Notes: generated by a model not told the origin, from the sequence alone. 64,000 bases of DNA from Mucilaginibacter gracilis (GCF_003633615.1 NZ_RBKU01000001.1:6596734-6660733); one strand, 5' to 3'; counted from the stretch's first letter, positions 37,124 to 46,767 are shown. Program-made: numbers and translations.

Positions 37124-38386
37124 ATGCCCGATAGTTTTTTTGAATTAGCCATGACAAACGCGATGTCGCTTTACCAGCAGGCATCATTAAAAAAAGCTAT
37201 TGAATATGGCGAGAAGGCCCTAAACATAGCCGAAAAAGCAGGGGACATAACCAATTTTTTAAGGGCATTGGAAATGCTTATGGGCCTTTATTTTGAAACA
37301 GGCGACGATGAACAGGTGCTTGACGCAGCGCAAACTATAATAAACGCTTCACTCGTTGTTTTGGATGATGATGCAAGCAACATATTAGGTCAGTCATTTC
37401 TCTGCTCTGCCTATACCGGCATAGGCAGGGTAGCCAGAAAACAGCTTGATTTTGAAAAAGCAAGGGAATATTTACTGCAACGCTATAATGTAACATACAA
37501 TTGGCTTTATAAACCAAGCGACTCGATAAGGCCGCTAAGTCTGAAAAAATTTCTCCACGCTTCATCTTGCGAGCATTTATGCGAAATGTTTATTTTTTTG
37601 AATGACAAAGATAACTCCATGATTTACAGTCAGGAATATGCCAATCTAACTACTGAGCTGGTAAAAGAGGATGCCGAATCGGTACAATACCAGCTTCTAT
37701 ACATCATGGCTTTTTACTGCCTGGGGAAAAGTTACTATTTAGCCGACAAATTAGACGAAGCAATGCATAATTTAACGGTAGCGCTATCGGCATCCACAGC
37801 CATGGGCCAGGGCTTGCCAAATAGTTTTGAATTTGCAGGCACCCACCTTGTTATACTTGAAACACTTGGCGAGTTTAGTGAAAAACAACAGGATTACGAG
37901 AAAGCATTAGGGTATTATAACGAACAGTTTATAATTACTAAAAAATTCCACCTCATCAATAAATTTAACGTTGATACAACGTTTAATCACGGTAATGCCG
38001 CCTGCAAACTGGCCGATATTAACATTAAATTGGATAAGCTGGACGATGCCCTACCTTATCTGCAGCAAATTGAAGAAATTTTTACCGTTCTGACAGCGGA
38101 TCCGAATGCGGGATTATCACACTTCCATGAGCTTTACTATGGTTATGCCACCTTTATTGATTATTATCAAAAAAAGGGTGATTGGACCTTAGCATTGAAA
38201 TATGCCAATAAGACTGTTCACACACTTGAAAAAATGGTTGAAATGGTGGAGAACGACCCGAATTTCAGGCCGCGATATACCCGGTTGCTCAGGCAATACC
38301 TTAACAAGGCTGCCAAAATTTGCGAAACAATGGACGATAAACCCATGGCCCGCAAATTTGAGGCCCGGGCAAATGCGGTAAAATAG
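37124..38386 (+). CDS. TPR-repeat protein
   Basis: A 420-residue all-helical protein without signal peptide. Repeats of the TPR type are spread over the chain (SLKKAIEYGEKALNIAEKAG, LAYCLGK-like YIMAFYCLGKSYYLADKLD, EKQQDYEKALGYYNEQF). It lies 28 nt after the STAND gene and 32 nt before the next TPR gene, so a three-gene operon is likely. It may serve as a sensor or scaffold for the NTPase; nothing catalytic is visible. Confidence 0.75.
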   Translation: MPDSFFELAMTNAMSLYQQASLKKAIEYGEKALNIAEKAGDITNFLRALEMLMGLYFETGDDEQVLDAAQTIINASLVVLDDDASNILGQSFLCSAYTGIGRVARKQLDFEKAREYLLQRYNVTYNWLYKPSDSIRPLSLKKFLHASSCEHLCEMFIFLNDKDNSMIYSQEYANLTTELVKEDAESVQYQLLYIMAFYCLGKSYYLADKLDEAMHNLTVALSASTAMGQGLPNSFEFAGTHLVILETLGEFSEKQQDYEKALGYYNEQFIITKKFHLINKFNVDTTFNHGNAACKLADINIKLDKLDDALPYLQQIEEIFTVLTADPNAGLSHFHELYYGYATFIDYYQKKGDWTLALKYANKTVHTLEKMVEMVENDPNFRPRYTRLLRQYLNKAAKICETMDDKPMARKFEARANAVK

Positions 38387-38418
38387 TTTTATTCATTTCG
38401 TTAAATTTCAAATAATAA

Positions 38419-40759
38419 ATGGACGAATTACGAATCAAGCTGGCTTGTCTGGCCTTGGTATCAAGTACCAGCAAGGCCGAAATTGGGAGGTTAAAACCCG
38501 CCTTAGCCGATATTGAAAAGGCATTGAACATTTTTAAACAGCAGGGCGACGAACGTTATCTGCAATGCCTCAACAAAGCAGGCACTATAAACCTTGCACT
38601 GGGTAGTTATGAGCGAGCTTTGGCTCAAATTCAGGAATACCATCGGTTAACAAAAAATATTTGGCAACTGGCCGCTACAAACATCAACAGCAAGGAGCAA
38701 TACGCCATTGCTTGCCATGAACTGGGCAGGGTTTTCGATGCTTTGGGCCGCACAGCCGAGGCCAAAAAAATATTTGTGGAATTTTACGACCTAATAGGCC
38801 CCTTGTTTAAATCGGCCAAGCATAGTCTTAATTTCAGGCAGCATTATGCGTTGGCCAACTGCAAACTGGGCGAAATGGCTGTTAAAGAAGGGCGGGTTGA
38901 TGTTGCAGTATCTTACTTTAAGCAATATTATAAATTAACCAATTTTATAAAGCAAAAACTACCGGTCGATGCTGGTATACTGGAAAGTGTTGGTACAGCC
39001 GCCTCAAAGTTAGGCAGCGCCCTTTATAGCCAGGGTCAGTATGCGGCATCACAGCGGTATTTTCAGGAAAGCGTAACACTGTTCGAGGCGCTTAGGGGAC
39101 AAAATAAAAATAATGTAAGCTATATGGAAAGTTTATCAATAGCTTACGAAAAAATTGGTGTTTACCTGATGGAGCGCCGCAGATGGGATGAGGCCCGGCC
39201 TTATATAGAAAAAGATTTACGGCTGATGAAGGAACTGAGCAATCGTAACTCCGGCGACGTTAGCTATATTAATTCCCATTCAATAACCTTAGAGAAGCTG
39301 GGGAATATCGACGAGGCTTTACATAAAAACAAGTCTGCTTTACAATATTACAAAGAAAGTTTTCGCCTCATCGCGCAATTAAACCATGATTATCCTGAAA
39401 ACCCAACTTACCGCTACGGACTGGCCACCGCCTTTGTAAAACAGGGTAACTTATATTATAAAACCGGATCGCTAAAAAAAGCGCTGAGCCTTTATCTTCA
39501 AAACTATAAACTGCTCAAAGAACTGACCGTTGATTTCACGCACGATATACAGTATATCAACAGCTTGGGCAAAGCGGCGGACAGGATGGGCCGTGTACTG
39601 GAGGAACTGGACGATGCCGCCGCTGGATTTGAATATTATAACGAAGCCTTGGAGCTATCAAAGCAATTATATCAGCAAAACAAAACCGATGTTGATTTTA
39701 AACATACCTATTCAATAGCATGTTCAAGACTTGGTACATTGTACCTGGTAACCAATAAACCGGGCGCTGCCTTAAAATATATTCAAATTTATCACCGGCT
39801 GAGCCATGAACTATGCGCACATGATCCGGACAACCCCAACTACCTGCATTCGCTTGGTATTGCCTGTTCCAGGCTGGGCAGTATCTATTCCGCATCAGCC
39901 AATTATACCGAAGCTATTCTGTCATATCAGGATTGCCAGCATTATGCGGAATTATTGCTCGAAAAAGATGCAAAAAACGATGCTTATTTGAACGGAGTTG
40001 GTGTGGCGCATTTGCGCCAGGCCGAAACCTACCTGTTAATGGCCGAAAACGGGAAAGCCTTTGATGAGGCTAAGCAATTTTTGGCGGTAGCGCAAAACCT
40101 GCATCAACAATACCCCCGCCATGCAGCTTATGCCCGCAGCTTTAGCAATGCGCTGATTATAAGCGGCGATGCCGCCGCCATACTTAATCAGAATGTTTTA
40201 GCTCGGCAAATTTACACCCAGGGAAAAGAGGAATTGTTGAAACTGGTAAAACGCTTTAAAGACGACCTTGAACTTAAAAACCATTTACTGGTAGCATTTA
40301 GCCGCCTGGGCGAGCAATATTTTGATGACGACCCCGCATTAGCCTGTACATATTTAGAAGCCCAAACAAAATTTGCCGAACTATTTTTAAAGCAAGTAAA
40401 AAAAAACTTCATGATGATGTTTAACATGGCGGTAGGTTATGAAAAGCATGGGCTTTTGCTAGATATGCTCAGCCAGCAAGCCAATGCGGCTGTTTGTATA
40501 GAAAAAGCCGCCGGCATTTTTACTGAGCTCAAAAAAAAAAGCGCCGCTGGATGTGGAGGTCATTCGGCATTTCACCAATACACAAGTATGGCTGGGCTTT
40601 TATTTTCTGCAAGCTGGTGATGCTAAATGGAAGCACATTTTAAAACAAGTAAAAAAGCAATTGGAATTTTATAGCGAAAAATTCCCGGCCGACCCGCTTT
40701 TTAAACAAACGTTGAATGTGTTTTTGTATCAAATTAACGCGCTCGAAATTAAGCTCTGA
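38419..40759 (+). CDS. Long TPR-repeat protein, frame broken at an A10 tract
   Basis: About 780 residues of tandem TPR units (for example NYLHSLGIACSRLGSIYSAS, DVSYINSHSITLEKLGN, VDFKHTYSIACSRLGTLY), cytoplasmic. At 40531-40540 a run of ten A shifts the frame: as given, translation ends at 40618-40620 after an unrelated tail. With nine A the chain continues KKKAPLDVEVIRHFTNTQ through WLGFYFLQAG to a stop at 40757-40759, clearly the natural C-terminus. The tract may be a sequencing error, a slippage site making two products, or a phase-variable switch. Third gene of the STAND operon. Confidence 0.8.
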
Positions 40760-40843
40760 GTACCATTTTGTCTTGCCCCTTTTGCGGCTTTCTTTTAACA
40801 ATTTTTAAGGCTTTTGCCATCTTACGCCGACCGGCCCCGTTCC

Positions 40844-40872
40844 CTTACAGCTTGTTTACAGTTTATTTACAG
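40844..40872 (+). promoter_or_regulatory. Three 11-bp-phased TTACAG repeats, possible LytTR binding region
   Basis: TTACAG occurs at 40845, 40856 and 40867, exactly one helical turn apart. The middle unit reads ACAGTTTA, close to the ACAGTT core bound by LytTR-domain proteins, and units 1 and 3 are 22 bp apart, near the usual LytTR repeat period. An intact LytTR regulator lies 5 kb away. This sits in the 456-bp gap 40760-41215, which otherwise holds only the palindrome at 41066. Confidence 0.4.
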
Positions 40873-41065
40873 CATTTAAGTGCATTTGATCTGTATAGCT
40901 TCATTGGCACAGTTCCCCCGCCAAAAACACCACTCACACCGCATTGCTTTATTTCTTAAATAACTAATTACCAATTATTTATAAAAAAGAAATAAAAAAT
41001 AGTGGAAGTTTTTCTTCGTCTGCACATCTGTAAAATACCTTACCCTTTTAACGGTACTTCGTTAG

Positions 41066-41087
41066 TGTTATCTGTGCACGGATAACA
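41066..41087. promoter_or_regulatory. 22-bp palindrome, candidate operator
   Basis: Arms TGTTATC and GATAACA flank a centre containing GTGCAC; only one base pair of the whole breaks symmetry. There is no T-run after it, so it is not a terminator. It lies 129 nt before the small repeat lipoprotein gene and suits a dimeric regulator. Confidence 0.45.
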
Positions 41088-41215
41088 GAGAGTAGTTAAC
41101 AATAGATTCTTGTTTACCAAAACAGACGAAGCGAAAATCCACATTAGAGAAAGCAAAGATCAATTCTGAGCTGCGGTAACCAAGGTTGCTTTCTTAAACT
41201 TTAACACAGTTTAAG

Positions 41216-41503
41216 ATGAAAACATCTAAAACCCAGTTAGCCGGACTGGTATTAATAACCGGCATCACTATGGCAGCAGCGTTTGGTTGCCATAAAGTTA
41301 CAGAAAAACCTGGTAATAAAGGTTACCAAACGCCAAATGTAATGGATAATTCTGGTGACACTACAGGCCGAACCGGTGATCAGGGTGGTCCACAGTTTCC
41401 GCCACACGGCAACAGCAGTATGCTGAGGTTAACAACCAATGGCGATTCGACGGGCGCTGGCGGTTCAGGTGATCAGGGTGGTCCACAATTCCCCCCACAT
41501 TAA
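41216..41503 (+). CDS. Small lipoprotein with duplicated GDQGGPQFPPH motif
   Basis: A 95-residue protein with a lipoprotein-type signal (LVLITGITMAAAFGC). The mature part is Gly/Pro/Asp rich and ends with two units: GDTTGRTGDQGGPQFPPHG and, after a short spacer, GDSTGAGGSGDQGGPQFPPH at the very C-terminus. No family is recognised. It stands alone between a palindromic site and a strong terminator, suggesting high regulated expression, and lies between the STAND operon and the kinase gene. Confidence 0.7.
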   Translation: MKTSKTQLAGLVLITGITMAAAFGCHKVTEKPGNKGYQTPNVMDNSGDTTGRTGDQGGPQFPPHGNSSMLRLTTNGDSTGAGGSGDQGGPQFPPH

Positions 41504-41523
41504 TTAAAACAATGTGGCTCTAA

Positions 41524-41558
41524 CAACGGACGGGCATTTTGCCCGTCCGTTGCTTTTT
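41524..41558 (+). terminator. Strong rho-independent terminator
   Basis: A perfect 13-bp stem (CAACGGACGGGCA paired with TGCCCGTCCGTTG), TTT loop and CTTTTT tail, 20 nt after the lipoprotein stop. It also rules out the longest possible start of the kinase frame, which would begin at 41514 before this hairpin. Confidence 0.92.
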
Positions 41559-41594
41559 AATATATTACACCAAGTTTTAATCGCCTTATCAAAT

Positions 41595-43556
41595 ATGTGT
41601 AACCATAAGCTTAGCAGGGGGCTATTTTGCCTGGTATGGATATTTTGCTTTATAAAGGGATATGGTAAACAACCAGACCGCCTGGCCAATTTGTTTAAAC
41701 AAACTGATAAAGTTTATTTACAACAGCCCGACTCGGCCATCCAAATGGTGACCAGGGCCTACCAGGCCTCCTTAAAATCAAAATCGCTGCTCAAACAGGT
41801 AAAGTGCCTTAATTTACTTGCTTATTATGCTTATGATGCCAAAAAAAATGGCCGGGGCGAGCAATACGCCTTATTGGCTGTACGAACTGCGCAGCAGCTG
41901 GGAATAGATTCATTAACCGGAGATGCTTATGTTACCCTGGGTAGCATACAATCGGGCACGCTGCAATTGCAAAAAGCTATTCAAAATTACCAAACCGCAG
42001 ATAAATACTACCGCGGAAACAAAATGCCTCGGCGGCAAGCTATTGTTTTCTATAATTTAGGGTATTGTAATCAGCAACTTGGACAGTTTGCCGAAGCTGA
42101 AAAATATTATTTAAAAGCTGCTGACTATAACCAGGAGGCTAATTCATTAAGCAGAAAAGCGGCTGCCCTTGATGCGTTGGGCAGTTGCTTTTCGGCTGTA
42201 AATGACAATGAAAGAGCCGTTTTTTACCAACTGCAAGCGTTTGAAATACGAAAGGCGCTAAAAAATGATGCCGCGACAGCTGAGTCAGCCAATAATGTGG
42301 GCTATAAGTACGCCCTGTTAAACCAGCCCGATAAAGCAATTCAATATTTAAACCTGGCGATCAGGCTACGGCATAATGCCGATAATAACCAAAATATTCT
42401 AACCCTTCAAAACCTGGGCTTGGCCTGGAAATTAAAAGGTAACCTGGTTAAAGCATCGGCACTTATAAAACAATCCTTAACAATTGCCCGCAAATACAAT
42501 ATGCGCAGAGAGCTTGCGCTGGGTTTTGTAGATCTGGCCAACCTATACATCGGCCAGTTAAAGCCAGATTCGGCCCTAAAATATGCTCTGGAGGCCATAA
42601 GCATAGCCAAAACCTATAAACTGCCCGAACTAACGCTGAAGGCCCTCGACGCCGAGATTAAGGCCTATACCGGGCAGGGCAGGTATAAAACTGCATTTGG
42701 CATTGAAACCGAACGTGACCGCCTGCAAGACAGCCTTTTTAACCTGGCCAAAAGCAAAATTATCAGCAATTTGGAAGTAGCTTACCAAACCCGCGAGCGC
42801 CAGCGCGATATTGTCGGCCTTAGGCAGCAAAACCATTTAGCGCAACAAATCAACGTAAAACAACAGCAGTTTATCTGGGTGCTGGTAGCTTCGTCCGGCA
42901 TATTGCTGGTACTTATTGCAATTATCCTTTATGTTTACCGTCAAAAAATATTAGCTAATCAACGCGTACAGGTTTTATTGCGCGAGCTGCATCATCGGGT
43001 AAAAAACAATCTTCAAATACTTAATGGGCTATTTATCATGCAGATAGAAAGCATGGACGATCAGGCAGCCAGGGAAGCTTTGCTCGAAAATCAGGCAAGA
43101 CTAACCTCAATGAACCTGGTGCATCATAAATTATACAGCGATGATACCAGCACCGCCATTAACATGGCCGAATACCTTACATCGTTAATAAATCATATCG
43201 CCCATTCATTCAATACCACCGGTTACCAGGTTGATCTGCAATTAAATATCGCCCCGCTGGTGTTAGAGGCTGATAAGGCGGTTGCTATCGGTCTACTTTT
43301 AAATGAGCTGGTAGTCAATAGCTTCAAATACAATTTCACTCAGCGTTCAGGATTTATTAACGTAGAGTTAAAGCAAACTAACAATATGCTGGAGCTGATA
43401 CTATTTGATAACGGCCCTGGCTGGCAGGACGATGCCAGAAGAAAAAAAGATCCATTCGGCCTTAAAATAATCAACCTGATGGTACAACAGCTTGATGGCA
43501 AACTAGAGGTAAGGCATCATGGCGAAACCTGGTACTGTTTGCTGCTGAAGGCTTAA
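41595..43556 (+). CDS. TPR-containing sensor histidine kinase (HisKA_2 type)
   Basis: A 653-residue kinase. I start at ATG 41595 (MCNHKLSRGLFCLVWIFCFI, signal-like), because an upstream in-frame ATG lies before the terminator hairpin. About 380 periplasmic residues form TPR repeats (AIVFYNLGYCNQQLGQFAEA). A transmembrane helix (FIWVLVASSGILLVLIAIIL) leads to a HisKA_2 dimer domain with phospho-acceptor ELHHRVKNNLQIL and a HATPase domain with N box LLLNELVVNSFKYNF, DNGPGW and FGLKII. The likely partner is the LytTR regulator at 45664, two dead genes away. Confidence 0.9.
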   Translation: MCNHKLSRGLFCLVWIFCFIKGYGKQPDRLANLFKQTDKVYLQQPDSAIQMVTRAYQASLKSKSLLKQVKCLNLLAYYAYDAKKNGRGEQYALLAVRTAQQLGIDSLTGDAYVTLGSIQSGTLQLQKAIQNYQTADKYYRGNKMPRRQAIVFYNLGYCNQQLGQFAEAEKYYLKAADYNQEANSLSRKAAALDALGSCFSAVNDNERAVFYQLQAFEIRKALKNDAATAESANNVGYKYALLNQPDKAIQYLNLAIRLRHNADNNQNILTLQNLGLAWKLKGNLVKASALIKQSLTIARKYNMRRELALGFVDLANLYIGQLKPDSALKYALEAISIAKTYKLPELTLKALDAEIKAYTGQGRYKTAFGIETERDRLQDSLFNLAKSKIISNLEVAYQTRERQRDIVGLRQQNHLAQQINVKQQQFIWVLVASSGILLVLIAIILYVYRQKILANQRVQVLLRELHHRVKNNLQILNGLFIMQIESMDDQAAREALLENQARLTSMNLVHHKLYSDDTSTAINMAEYLTSLINHIAHSFNTTGYQVDLQLNIAPLVLEADKAVAIGLLLNELVVNSFKYNFTQRSGFINVELKQTNNMLELILFDNGPGWQDDARRKKDPFGLKIINLMVQQLDGKLEVRHHGETWYCLLLKA

Positions 43557-43761
43557 CGTAATGTTTCAAAAATAGAGGGCCAGCCAATTATTGGCCAACC
43601 CGCACCCACCACCGCCTGTATACTGATGAAATGTTTAGGTTATTTTATAGTTGATATGACCTTTGTAACTCGGCAATTTGTATTTTGTTTCAGCGTCACA
43701 TCAAAAGTAGGAGCAGCGATCAGGCAGTTTTTTTAATCCGCAAGCTGTTCATCAGCCGTAA

Positions 43762-44321
43762 TTAAAATTTAAAGTTTACACCCACGCTCAAAAACGAAAG
43801 CCTTTGATACCCAACTTCGGCAAATAGCCCTATTTTGGTTGCAAAGTAATATTTGACGCCTGCAAAGGCGCCAAAGCCGGCACCACTGGCTACGCTTGTG
43901 GCATAGCATCACTGTCGCTTAGGTTTACCACAACATAGCCCAAACTAAGGCCGCCATAAAGGTCGAATTTGCTGTTAATATTAAGCGCGTCATTTAAATG
44001 GTAAGAGCCCCTTGCCCCGATATAGGTGGCACTGACCTTATAAATATAGCCATAACCATAGTAGCTTGCCGAATATTTACTACTGGCGTAGGACCTCTGT
44101 CCGCCCACGCTGATCTCGTCGATAACGCCTTTTTCAAACGAAATGATGGGCTTAACAGGAAGCGACGAGGAATAGCCACTACCAAAAAACGGACTACCTA
44201 AACCAACGCCTATGTTTAACAGGCTGTTGTCTTTTGAAAACGCACTCTCACTTTTTTGGGCAAACGCGCCGATTGTAATAAATGAAACTAAGCAAATTGT
44301 GCTAAGGAATTGTTTTTTTAT
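43762..44321 (-). pseudogene. Decayed outer-membrane beta-barrel gene (copy 2)
   Basis: Paralogue of 30271-30831. The signal region begins with ATA (44319-44321) where ATG is expected and no alternative start is in frame. The body is well kept (SLLNIGVGLGSPFFGSGYSS, ATYIGARGSYHLND) up to a frameshift near 43905 (LSDSDAMPQA then stop). The remaining frame continues SGAGFGAFAGVKYYF and ends SFLSVGVNFKF. Two lesions, one of them start loss, make this a true pseudogene rather than an error. Confidence 0.88.
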
Positions 44322-44349
44322 GATTGTTTATTTATATGTGTGAAATTGT

Positions 44350-45304
44350 TTATTTGCCTTTTAATTCAATCTAACCCTAGCCAAAACCAGCTACTTTAAA
44401 AGCCGGGCCAAGCCGGTCGTTAATTTGATTGAGCAGGTCATCGGTACTGCCGTTATGGCTCACATTAGATTGGGGCACGCCTCTTTCAAGCTCCTTTTCC
44501 ATGGATTTATATAATCTGGTACCAGCAATTATTTTTGCCCACTGAGTAAACGAGGTATAATTCGCGTTTGCCAGAGTAATCTGGGTTTCATTTAGGCCAT
44601 CCTGCCCGGGTGCCTTTCCTTCCGAAGTATTTTAGAGTTGCAACACATCTTTTTGGGCGGCAATGTATTCCACGGCCAGTCTAATACCTTGTTCACAGGC
44701 GTTGGCAACCGCAGGATCGTTGGTTACCGCACTTAGCAGGTTAACACCAAATAGACCGCACGAGGTGCCACCCCCGCCCTACCCTAAACGTTTATGGATT
44801 TGATAAGGATCACGCCCCTCGTTTCGGGATAAACGATCTTTATAATGAAACCAATTTTTGCTTTGTTTGAGCCCACATGCAATAAATCCACCCCGATACC
44901 TGAATTTTTTATACCGAACTCTGTTATCTCGCCGGTAACAACAACTTATGCACCCAGTTGCTTGCCTTTTTTGGTGCGGTTTTTATTGGTATAAGCTCCC
45001 TGGCCATACTTTATCTCGTCATTTATATCCCTGCTGTCTTTTAAAGTACTGAGTACGCGGTAACAATTTACCTGTTGCAATCCATTCGTAAGTATGGCGG
45101 CCAGCTTAGCTCCAAAATCGTTTGGCGGATTATTTACATCGGAGGTTACATTAAAGCAGGCAACCGTTAGCCTCACCCTTTTTTGTAGTGGGAGTACCCT
45201 GCATTCTTCTTTAATGTTTTCAAAACTTACTTTGGTGTTTTTTTTTGGGCATAGCAATTGGCGGCTATCGCAATCGCTATTATTGATATCAGTGCTTTTT
45301 TCAT
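44350..45304 (-). pseudogene. Decayed CsgG-like gene (copy 2)
   Basis: Paralogue of 30840-31880. It starts MKKALISIIAIAIAANCYAQ at 45304, changes frame near KKTPK/KVSFENIKEECRVL, then keeps LTVACFNVTSDVN, AAILTNGLQQVNCYRVLSTL and KGKQLGA before a stop at 44946. Further pieces (VTGEITEFG, GFIIKI, YTSFTQWAKIIAG, LYKSMEKELERG) appear in several frames down to IELKGK at 44350. Many stops and shifts, so long inactive. Confidence 0.88.
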
Positions 45305-45663
45305 GCTATTGGGCTTGTGTTTTAAGTTCTTAGATAAATCATAGGTGTGGGCCAATGTATTCTCGGTGAAGCCTCTTTTGCCGGATATAGCATAGTTTTG
45401 GGTACCTCTGCATGGCAAATGGAAAGTAACGGCCAGCAAAAGCACCAATTTTACTATTTTTGATAAACTGTTTTTTTTTAGTCTTTACAATTTGATATTT
45501 ATATTTTTTTATTAGCTTGCTAGCTATAAATGTTTGTTTTTCAATTTCTTATTTTAAATTAAGCGGATGCTTGGGCGTAAGGAAAAAATATCTACGGAGG
45601 TATTAAATTTCATTACAAATGGCAAAAAACGCATTTCGAACGGATTTTTACATTGCTATATAA
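45305..45663. other. Divergent intergenic region before the LytTR regulator
   Basis: About 360 bp. In the first locus a beta-helix lipoprotein gene fills the matching place; no trace of it was recognised here. The last 200 bp are very AT-rich with T-runs and should hold the regulator promoter. Confidence 0.4.
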
Positions 45664-46419
45664 ATGGATAAACTGAAGATAATAATTGTTGAAGACGAAT
45701 TAATTATTGCCGAGTCGCTGAAATCCATCCTGATTGGAATGGGTTATGATGTACCTGCTATGTTCCGGTCGGGGAATGAAACGCTGGAAAAGTTCAGATC
45801 GGGTTTGGCTGATATAATTATTATGGATATCCAACTAAACGGTAAATTGAATGGCATTGAAACATCAATGGAATTAAGGAAGATAAGCACCGCGCCCATA
45901 ATTTATGTAACTGATAACCAGGATGAATATTTACGAAAAAAGGCTATTTACGAAACCAATACCGTACAATACGTAACCAAGCCATTTTCGCGTATGGATA
46001 TCTCCATCGCTATTGATCTGGCCATAAAGGCTCTTAAAAAGCACGATCTGAAACTAAAAAAGGACCATGAAACCTCATACTTGGTAAACGATAGCATTTT
46101 TGTAAAGGAAAGTCATGGCTATAAAAAAATACAGATCAAAGATATTTTGTACCTACAGGCCGATAGAAGTTATTGCTCCCTAAGTTACCAGGAAAAAGCA
46201 TCAACCGAGGCCAAAGAAATTTTGTTTAGTGAAAATCTTAGCTTTTTAGAAGACAGGCTGGCATTTGCAGAAAGTTTGGTACGGGTACACCGGTCGTTTC
46301 TGATCAATATAAACCAGGTTTATAAAATTCAGGAAAATCGTTTATGGATTGGCAAAACAGAAATACCAATTGGTAAAACTTATAAGGATAACGTTGATCG
46401 AATTTTCAGATTCTTATAA
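45664..46419 (+). CDS. LytTR-family response regulator (copy 2, intact)
   Basis: A 251-residue regulator. The receiver domain has the acidic pair in IIIVEDELIIAESL, the phospho-acceptor Asp in ADIIIMDIQLNGKLNG, the Thr/Ser region in APIIYVTDNQDE and the Lys in QYVTKPFSRMD. A LytTR DNA-binding domain follows (SIFVKESHGYKKIQIKDILY, then SLVRVHRSFLININQVYKI). Length and order are standard. The kinase at 41595 is the natural partner. Its decayed twin is at 33581. Confidence 0.92.
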   Translation: MDKLKIIIVEDELIIAESLKSILIGMGYDVPAMFRSGNETLEKFRSGLADIIIMDIQLNGKLNGIETSMELRKISTAPIIYVTDNQDEYLRKKAIYETNTVQYVTKPFSRMDISIAIDLAIKALKKHDLKLKKDHETSYLVNDSIFVKESHGYKKIQIKDILYLQADRSYCSLSYQEKASTEAKEILFSENLSFLEDRLAFAESLVRVHRSFLININQVYKIQENRLWIGKTEIPIGKTYKDNVDRIFRFL

Positions 46420-46426
46420 ATAACTT

Positions 46427-46699
46427 TTGACGCTTTGCTATACCGGAGCAGGCACTTGTCGGTACAAGGGAAAGGGTAATCTCATTTTGTTATATCCACA
46501 GGCAACAACACAACGTTTAGCTGTCGATAGCCCATATCATAACAGCGATTGGAAGTATCACTTACCAATTTCCGGACTAAATGAGATGGATTTTAATCTA
46601 AAGGAAAAGGAATTGATCCAAGAGCAAATCAAATCAAAACAATGGATAGAAGAGGAAAGCCTAGCTTTTGAGGTTTGGCTATCAGGAATTCTTAAATAA
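46427..46699 (+). CDS. Hypothetical short reading frame
   Basis: A 90-codon frame starting 8 nt after the regulator. The C-terminal half (NEMDFNLKEKELIQEQIKSK, then WIEEESLAFEVWLSGILK) looks like a real charged helical protein tail; the N-terminal part does not. Its stop codon region merges with the 73-bp direct repeat, so it may be the end of a gene cut by that element. No family recognised. Confidence 0.3.
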   Translation: MTLCYTGAGTCRYKGKGNLILLYPQATTQRLAVDSPYHNSDWKYHLPISGLNEMDFNLKEKELIQEQIKSKQWIEEESLAFEVWLSGILK

Positions 46700-46767
46700 T
46701 AGGATTTAAGGCAAAGTCCATAAAAAAAGTTACCAACAAAGTTGACAACTAGCCTAAAATAGTGGTG
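46695..46767. repeat. 73-bp direct repeat, left copy
   Basis: Starts AATAATAGGATTTAAGGCAA, contains the near-hairpin AGTTACCAAC AAA GTTGACAACT and ends AAAATAGTGGTG. It matches 48507-48579 at 70 of 73 positions by eye. The two copies bracket the serine recombinase. Confidence 0.9.

Noticed and set aside
40768..40959. 63-codon frame after the TPR gene
   Set aside because: It lacks an ATG start, has a Pro/Phe-rich random composition, and overlaps the phased TTACAG repeats.
41514..41594. Upstream start of the histidine kinase
   Set aside because: It would place the start before the terminator hairpin of the preceding gene; ATG 41595 gives a proper signal-like N-terminus.
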